From Oscillibacter sp. (lineage in GTDB: Bacteria > Bacillota > Clostridia > Oscillospirales > Oscillospiraceae), in contig VSMY01000146.1 of assembly GCA_009773995.1 (NCBI GenBank), forward strand, positions 1-5,474: a stretch of DNA of 5,474 nt, read 5' to 3'. Below the pieces are notes generated by a model. It was not told the DNA's origin. It saw nothing but the letters and a program-made list of their open reading frames with translations, and did no database searches. Position numbers and translations under genes: made by a program. Numbering within the stretch: position 1 is the first letter of the stretch; every line of letters begins with the position of its first letter. Positions 5,090 to 5,474 of the stretch are shown piece by piece.

Positions 5090-5474
5090 AGGTTTTAATG
5101 ATTAACGGAAGCCCCCGGCTGGGTGGCAACACCTCCCTCGCTCTGGGGGAGATGGAGACTATTTTCAAGGTGGAAGGCATTGAGACTGAGATAATCCAAA
5201 TCGGAAACAAGCCTATCCGGGGATGCGTCGCCTGTGGAAAATGCGCGGAAAAGGGGCGGTGCGTCTTTGACGACGCCGTCAATGAAATCGCACCGAAGTT
5301 TGAGGCTTGTGACGGCCTGGTGGTAGGCAGTCCCGTCTACTACGCCTCCGCTAACGCCACCTTAGTAGCTTTTCTGACTCGACTCTTTTTCAGTACGCCC
5401 TTTGATAAGACGATGAAAGTGGGCGCCGCTGTTGCCGTTGCCCGGCGGGGCGGTCTGTCCGCCACCTTCGATGA
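5086..5474 (+). CDS. Iron-sulfur flavoprotein, NADPH-dependent FMN reductase superfamily (3'-truncated by window)
   Basis: The first 129 codons are present and the frame is open at the right edge. The N-terminus MKVLMINGSPRLGGNTS is the flavodoxin-like FMN phosphate-binding loop (NGSPR-x3-NT, residues 7-16). C47, C50, C53 and C59 form C-x2-C-x2-C-x5-C, the compact [4Fe-4S] motif of Isf-type iron-sulfur flavoproteins. VVGSPVYYAS (79-88) is the typical second flavin-contact strand. Relatives are usually about 180-240 residues, so roughly the last third is missing. They are cytoplasmic electron carriers or reductases that use FMN and a cluster to reduce small acceptors in anaerobes; the acceptor here is unknown. 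AAGGAG at 5071-5076, nine bases before ATG, fixes the start. It overlaps the last frame of the decayed gene by four bases and may share its promoter. It has no evident link with the cyclitol operon. Confidence 0.9.
   Translation, partial: MKVLMINGSPRLGGNTSLALGEMETIFKVEGIETEIIQIGNKPIRGCVACGKCAEKGRCVFDDAVNEIAPKFEACDGLVVGSPVYYASANATLVAFLTRLFFSTPFDKTMKVGAAVAVARRGGLSATFD

Noticed and set aside
1..5474. CRISPR arrays, rRNA or insertion sequences
   Set aside because: No regularly spaced repeats, rRNA-like text, transposase motifs or terminal inverted repeats were found on either strand.

Overview
The window looks like a chromosomal stretch from a GC-rich anaerobic Firmicute of the Clostridia, probably an Oscillospiraceae-type gut commensal. 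The support is a lipoprotein solute-binding protein of Gram-positive style, strong AAAGGAG-type ribosome binding sites, GC-rich third codon positions, and a clostridial iron-sulfur flavoprotein at the right edge. The genus cannot be fixed from this sequence.

Positions 1-4353 hold a compact plus-strand catabolic locus. It starts with a sugar/cyclitol ABC-transporter binding lipoprotein (81-1088). A strong hairpin follows (1112-1139) that probably lowers read-through. Then come three closely spaced enzyme genes: an IolE-like TIM-barrel dehydratase/isomerase (1187-2119), a Gfo/Idh/MocA-family NAD(P)-dependent oxidoreductase (2162-3337) and a second, divergent, IolH-like TIM-barrel protein (3368-4288). 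A 12-bp GAAA-capped hairpin (4326-4353) closes the operon. Together they suggest capture of an inositol-like cyclitol or a related sugar, oxidation of a ring hydroxyl to a ketone, and dehydration or isomerisation of the keto intermediate. Transporter permease and ATPase genes, and the later inositol-pathway genes (hydrolase, kinase, aldolase), are not in the window, so the substrate stays open.

Positions 4354-4670 are non-coding and less GC-rich. They contain two 11-bp direct repeats, an exact T-arm/acceptor/CCA 3' end of a tRNA without a matching 5' half (4542-4569), and a strong intrinsic terminator starting right at the CCA. This looks like the scar or attachment site of an element that integrated into a tRNA 3' end. 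A near-consensus -10 box (4623-4628) follows.

Positions 4671-5089 look like a decayed gene for a small membrane-associated protein. It has a good ribosome binding site and start, but its plausible protein sequence moves through all three frames by two apparent single-base insertions. Its last frame ends in an ATGA overlap with the final gene (5086 to the right edge), the N-terminal part of an iron-sulfur flavoprotein of the NADPH-dependent FMN reductase superfamily with a C-x2-C-x2-C-x5-C cluster motif.
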